Positions 60,420 to 64,000 of a DNA stretch of 64,000 nucleotides are shown piece after piece. Source of the stretch: Lutjanus erythropterus (taxonomy: Eukaryota; Chordata; Actinopteri; Lutjaniformes; Lutjanidae). The translations under genes and the position numbers were made by a program. The DNA is taken from positions 23,125,253 to 23,189,252 of the forward strand of contig CM034607.1 in the NCBI GenBank assembly GCA_020091685.1, written 5' to 3'. Position 1 is the stretch's first letter, and the number at the start of each line of letters is the position of its first letter. The notes under the pieces are model-generated. The model saw only the letters and a list, made by a program, of their open reading frames with translations, was not told the DNA's origin and did not search any database.

Positions 60420-60665
60420 AGGAGGGACCTGACGGCTCTCCTGTCAACGCATTCGCATTACGGGCCTGGCAGCTCGTGACACGGCCGTCGCTCTGTGACG
60501 ACACAGGCCAGTGACGGGGGGCTGTCTGCGGGAGGTGAGCAACGGGACCTTTCATCACGTCGTGCCACAGATGACACCCACCGAGAGAATTGTTGATGCT
60601 TTAATCTGCCCTGCCAGATGTTAGAGGTGCTGGGGCCTTGATAATAATGCAGCATCACAAGACAG
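60420..60665. promoter_or_regulatory. candidate conserved noncoding element (intronic)
   Basis: A GC-balanced unique block with several CRE/AP-1-like TGACG and TGAC half-sites (CTCGTGACACGG, CTGTGACGACAC, CAGTGACGGG) followed by TTGTTGATGCTTTAATCTGC. It sits just right of two purine tracts. Inference only. Confidence 0.3.
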
Positions 60666-61299
60666 GAGAGAAGGAAATTCTATCGGGATTGACAAGGCGG
60701 TGACAGCTATAAAACAAGCTGAGGCGAAGTGAACTCATGACGCGGGAGTTTTTCGGTTGAATTAAATTATTTTCCAGTTTACAGCTAACAGAAAATCTCC
60801 TGACAGAAAATATTAGGCCTTCCAATTACCACCATTATGACTGATGTTAAAATACAGTAGTGTAGGCCTACTATTCAGCTTCAGTTCACACAGGAAACAG
60901 GTTATTACCAATTAAAAGATTATGGATTGTTGACTGTTGTTGACTGTTGTCAGCCACAAACACATATTTTGCATACTGCAATTTGTTTTTTTGTTGACCA
61001 CCTCAGACTTTTATGTGCAAACTAAATTATCTTTGGTCTAACTTTTTCCAGCTGGAGCTCAGTTAGTTCTTCGTGGTTCTGTCCTGCAATTTCATTGGAT
61101 GCTGTGAGGTTGGCTAAAATAAAGCGGATCTGGCAAATTAAGGGTTTTGTCTAGAAGGGAGACCCCGATTTGCAAGAGTTGTATGCACTGTGTCTTCATT
61201 TTGCACAGCTTTCCTCAGGTTGTAGGTGCATCCAAAGTCTCCTATTGCACTCCAACATAAAAAAAGTATTTTTATGACTTATTTATTCTTCTTTTTATA

Positions 61300-61377
61300 T
61301 AATATTTGTTTTGTGAGTAGCATAAAGGGACTCAAACAACCCTGTGTCTGATAAATAAATGAACCTTGAACCTTGTA
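61300..61377 (+). mobile_element. LINE 3'-end fragment, second copy
   Basis: TTTGTTTTGTGAGTAGCATA followed by AAGGGAC and GATAAATAAATGAACCTTGA then ACCTTG. It matches 25905-25996 by eye and ends in two copies of the ACCTTGA tail unit, a usual form for fish LINE 3' tails. Confidence 0.6.
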
Positions 61378-63584
61378 AAATAGCCAAGTGGCCTAGAACT
61401 TGATTTTTCACTTTGTGACTTACTAATGTATTTCTGTTATTATAAAATATAAATGCTCTTTTGTTTCGTCTTCGCTCAGAGCATCTACCGTGTGCATGCA
61501 TTTTGTGCATCTAGGGTTCCCTTCTAGACACGGCCTCAATGTCGACTTGCTGCGAATGAAGAGCATTGTTGTTATTTTCAAGTCAAAAGGCTCAAGTCCA
61601 GGTGATGTCACAGTTCATGGGTGTTAAAGTCCAAGTCTTTTTTGCTTTTTGTGAATCTAGTCTGGCTGGAGTCCAGGTCATGTGACTAAAGGCCACACCT
61701 CTGCTTCCATCAGTTATTATTGTGTAGTTACAGTCAGTGTCAGATAATGTAAATGAGTGCTGTGGCGCTAACAATGCTGTGTGTGCATTTACGCTGCTAA
61801 AGTACTATTATAGGGCCAAAAACATGCCACCAAACTTTCCTAGAAAAAAAAAATGTGAGTGTGTTTATGTGGCTTTAGGCTGTTCTATGGGACCAAACTT
61901 TTCAGAGTCAGCCCAGGAGAATGTTGCTGTGAAGGGAGAGAGAGAGCAAGAGAGACGCTGCAAAAGAAAAACAACAAAAGCTCTTCCAAACCTCTCCTCT
62001 GGCACTCTGGGAGATAATTAGCTATCGCAGAGATTTGGAGAATCTGACATAGAGCACGCTGACGTTACCCCTGCGACTACATCCCCAGTTCCCACAGCGA
62101 ACTGGCCAATTTGTTTAAGACTCCAGCCCAAGATCAACAGCCTCACACCACCCCACCCACCCTGTGATCACACTCACCCCTCTGAAGCCCTGACACACAC
62201 ACACACCCTCCTTAAAGTCTCTCAGCTATAACCCTCGAAAACACACAGAAATACCCACAGACACTCAATACAAACTGCTGCCAGCCTAAAAACCTTTCTT
62301 AGACCTCTCAACACACACCGTCATCACTGGCACAGTCCAGAATAAACTAGGCCACTGGCTGTACGTACTAGCTTGCTGATGCTGCGTCTTTAGGTCACAC
62401 ACTCCAAGTACAACACTTTTCGCACTGGCTTCAGCTCTACAGTTTGTGTTGTGGGGGGGCCGCTTGAGGAAAAAAAAAGTTATGAACCAATTTGCTGCCC
62501 TTTAATGATCCTAAATCATGGGAAAAAGACATAAAGTGCTTTTGGTCAGAGGTCAACAACTGCCGCTAACAAGGTGCTCCATGGGAACTCCTAATTGTTT
62601 TTTATGTGGGTTGCTGTAGGAACTGGTAAACACGTTAACGAGGGGCTGACCGCAGACACATGCATGCGTGCCTCGGAGTGTGCACACCGAGACCAACCAC
62701 ACTCATGAACACACATATACACAAAAGCAAGCAGAGCACCCAGTGATTTTTCTGTTGAAACATTTAAAACACGACGAGAGACATTCAGCACTGGTTCAAA
62801 AGTGAGAGTTTTTTTCAGCGACTAGGTTTGAAACATTGATTTAATGTTCACAGTTAGATCATATTTCACTAGGATTTGAAACTGTCCCATTTTTCATGCT
62901 CTACATTGTGCAATTAATTAGTCTATCCTCATTTATGACCCTCATTAAGTAACAACATCCAAACAACAGAAAAAAATACCATCAGGACTAGAAACTCAGT
63001 CACCTGGATGAAATTCCTCTGTTTCACCCACCCAGCAAACACATCTTTAATCTGTGCATAGCATGTTCTGTGCTGCTCTTTAAACTATGTTCTGGTGCAT
63101 GTATCTTCAGAGCACTCAGAGCTGTTGCCAATACGCCTAAGTGCTTGAGCGCAATTGCTTTATTTTACATCCGTGGTCATGGCTGTCTCCGGCGTAGAGC
63201 CGTAAAAAATAGATTTTTCAAGCTTTTCTAACATTGTGAATCACAGGAATCCTTCAGGATACAGTCATGACAAAAAACAGGCTGATCTGTCCAGTAGTAT
63301 GCAAGATTAGCTCCAGACAAAGTGTAGGTCTGTTGATCATACATGCACTCACACACACACTCATGCACACACACACCCATGGAATTGATTGCATAATTAC
63401 CAGAATGATTAAACAAATTTGTGTTTTGTGACACGTTGATGTTGTTATCACATTTTAGCCAGTTGAGACCAAATATCGACCGATTTTCACTAAGAAATCA
63501 ACGTTGAAATCCTGATTGTCTGTTTTGTCATTGGGCAGTGTTAAGTCAGTTTAGTGAGAGTAAGATGTCTGTGCTGCGAGCCTC

Positions 63585-63900
63585 ATTTGATCACAGCCTC
63601 AGCTCAATCACACTCCAGACTGTGCATTTGGCTCTGAAGAGATAGTCATGGCTTTCTGCTCATCAATAGGCGCATTACCACCCAGCAGAATGAACCAATA
63701 AGTGCATGCAGATGTACTTCTGTACCAGACAGTGCAATTACAATAGCCATTTAAATTGAAGCTTGTTGCAAGTTTCACTTATTAGTGCTGCGTGCATGAG
63801 TAATTATTGCTGTTACTGATGTTTCCTATGGGCCGGCATCTGGGGGAAATCAGTCTTTTGTTCGCAGAATAACAGCCAGCGCAGCGAGAACACCAGATCT
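63585..63900. promoter_or_regulatory. candidate conserved noncoding element (intronic)
   Basis: About 300 bp of unique sequence rich in developmental-factor-like sites: TTTGATCACAGCCTC, AACCAATAAGTGC, CAATTACAATAGCC, GAGTAATTATTGCTGTTAC. This block looks the most enhancer-like in the window. Inference only. Confidence 0.38.
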
Positions 63901-64000
63901 CACCATTTCTTTTCTTTCTGGTTTCTGTAGACAAAGAGAGCGTGCATGCTCCGGATGGTCTAGCAAGACCAGCTGAATAACATCTTGATCCATGAATGCA

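Larger units (their letters stand above)
59160..64000 (-). other. rbms3 intron, partial
   Basis: This is intron sequence upstream of the RRM2-end exon; its donor side lies outside the window. I looked for the preceding exon (FNGK..KTPPG-type peptide) and did not find it. It contains purine-rich tracts (59940-60060, 60175-60300), a LINE 3' tail (61300-61377) and three unique blocks of conserved-noncoding appearance (59390-59520, 60420-60665, 63585-63900). Confidence 0.65.

Overview
This window looks like ray-finned fish (teleost) genomic DNA. It has long introns, dense CA/GT microsatellites, and many degenerate hAT-, Tc1- and LINE/SINE-type repeats whose terminal sequences are familiar from teleost genomes. 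There are no operons or bacterial signals. I ran no alignment. Exon calls rest on reading frame, splice sites and remembered family sequence.

The one gene I can support is the 3' half of an RBMS-family gene on the minus strand, best matched to rbms3 (RNA-binding motif, single-stranded-interacting protein 3). Seven exons carry essentially all the coding sequence here: 59159-59053, 48842-48799, 44273-44177, 39829-39779, 22302-22192, 9685-9596 and 7211-7087. A terminal exon starts at 5692 and contributes only the end of the last codon, a TAG stop and the 3'UTR. All introns are GT-AG, every phase agrees, and the exons join into about 209 residues. These run from the last strand of RRM2 through the proline/glutamine/methionine-rich C-terminal tail to a YSYQSK ending. 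The 5' exons (first RRM and most of RRM2) lie beyond base 64000.

Layout on the + axis: 1 to about 4440 is 3' flank, possibly including distal 3'UTR. About 4445-5692 is the probable terminal exon with an A-rich 3'UTR. 5693-59052 is seven introns of 1.4 to 17.5 kb, and 59160-64000 is part of the next intron. The introns hold most of the other content: a 26-bp minisatellite (12.15-12.61 kb), a roughly 40-bp CTAGCTAG-type repeat (32.57-32.78 kb), a hAT-like element with matching terminal repeats and target-site duplication (24.0-24.6 kb), a nested hAT-in-MITE (10.2-11.2 kb), a Tc1/mariner relic (30.5-31.0 kb), a decayed reverse-transcriptase LINE (46.1-47.9 kb), a tRNA-derived SINE (41.7-41.87 kb), a foldback element (57.7-58.0 kb) and a tRNA-Pro-like pseudogene (19.95-20.02 kb). 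Several unique, mixed-composition blocks look like conserved noncoding (enhancer-type) sequence.

I found no convincing new multi-gene system. The most distinctive local observation is at the 3' end of rbms3. The last coding exon ends in a strong donor that overlaps an in-frame TAA, and splicing to the next exon regenerates Lys-stop. The protein is therefore the same whether or not the last intron is removed, while the 3'UTR differs completely.
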